Source: Ureibacillus terrenus (GTDB lineage Bacteria; Bacillota; Bacilli; Bacillales_A; Planococcaceae). Taken from it: a stretch of DNA of 64,000 nucleotides. Every line of letters begins with the position of its first letter. Within the stretch, counting starts at the first letter, position 1. Both the position numbers and the translations under genes were made by a program. Under the pieces are notes generated by a model. The model was not told the origin of the DNA and made no database searches. It worked only from the letters and a program-made list of their open reading frames with translations. Shown here one piece after another: positions 63,860 to 64,000 of this stretch. The stretch is from contig NZ_VIGD01000001.1 in the NCBI RefSeq assembly GCF_006569205.1, forward strand, positions 49,065 through 113,064, written 5' to 3'.

Positions 63860-64000
63860 CCGGTCTCACCTCTTTATCTATCAGATAAGATGAGTATAAT
63901 ATAAATTTTTCGTTTTTTGTTTAATAAAAAAAGAAAAAAATTTGATATGCGAGAAAAAATATCCAACTTATTTCCCTTGGGAACATCCACTTCATGTTTC
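63860..64000. other. Upstream region at the window edge
   Basis: About 140 AT-rich bases upstream of the FapA-type gene. A TATAAT-like sequence in the leftward direction near 63896-63903 could be its promoter. Nothing else was recognised. Confidence 0.3.

Overview
The window is chromosomal DNA of a low- to moderate-G+C Firmicute of the Bacillaceae/Planococcaceae type. Evidence: strong AGGAGG-type ribosome sites, TTG/GTG starts, two T-box leaders, a BirA box at bioY, a Spo0E-family phosphatase, a Prli42 micropeptide, and gene neighbourhoods like those of Bacillus subtilis (yqjQ, yqjP, proI, rnz; yqjE, yqjD, yqjC; bcd, lpdV, bkd, yqzF). No rRNA, tRNA, phage or insertion sequence was recognised. 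The species cannot be named from the sequence.

Layout. 0-4.3 kb: a SNF2-type helicase cut by the window edge, then a run of very small genes, including three paralogous 40-45 residue proteins beginning MWV. Two of these sit behind a duplicated promoter/5'-UTR-hairpin cassette. A secreted helical-repeat protein and a Spo0E-like phosphatase follow. 4.3-16.7 kb: prpE-like phosphoesterase, T-box(Pro)-proB-proA, argG and argH, a short-chain dehydrogenase, nsrR and hmp (NO sensing and detoxification), a frameshifted surface-protein remnant, a metallo-hydrolase and T-box(Pro)-proC. 17-31 kb: rnz, dinB, BirA-controlled bioY, a nucleotidase, a small ribA-ribD-monooxygenase set with a frameshift, a LysM-3D wall protein, sirC, a signal peptidase, an ABC ATPase, ogt and alkD, cheW and a PepT-like peptidase. 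31.3-47.6 kb: one long leftward anaerobic-type cobalamin operon of 17 genes. It opens with a cobalamin riboswitch and the CbiMNQO cobalt importer and ends with cbiP. 47.7-55.8 kb: carboxyltransferase (mmdA), methylmalonyl-CoA epimerase, prli42, bacilliredoxin, meaB and the two-subunit methylmalonyl-CoA mutase. 55.8-61.7 kb: bcd-lpdV-bkdAA-bkdAB-bkdB branched-chain amino acid oxidation. 62-64 kb: yqzF and a FapA/DUF342 protein.

How it fits together. Leucine dehydrogenase and the branched-chain keto acid dehydrogenase turn valine and isoleucine into acyl-CoAs that feed propionyl-CoA. Carboxylation, epimerisation and the B12-dependent mutase carry this to succinyl-CoA. The cobalamin operon supplies the cofactor, MeaB protects the mutase, and SirC at 25 kb supplies sirohydrochlorin. 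The nucleotide-loop genes (cbiB/cobD, cobU, cobS) are not in the window.

Most worth following up: the MWV micropeptide family with its duplicated regulatory cassette; the small ribA-ribD-monooxygenase group; and a 30-bp direct repeat with a 36-bp spacer at the end of meaB.
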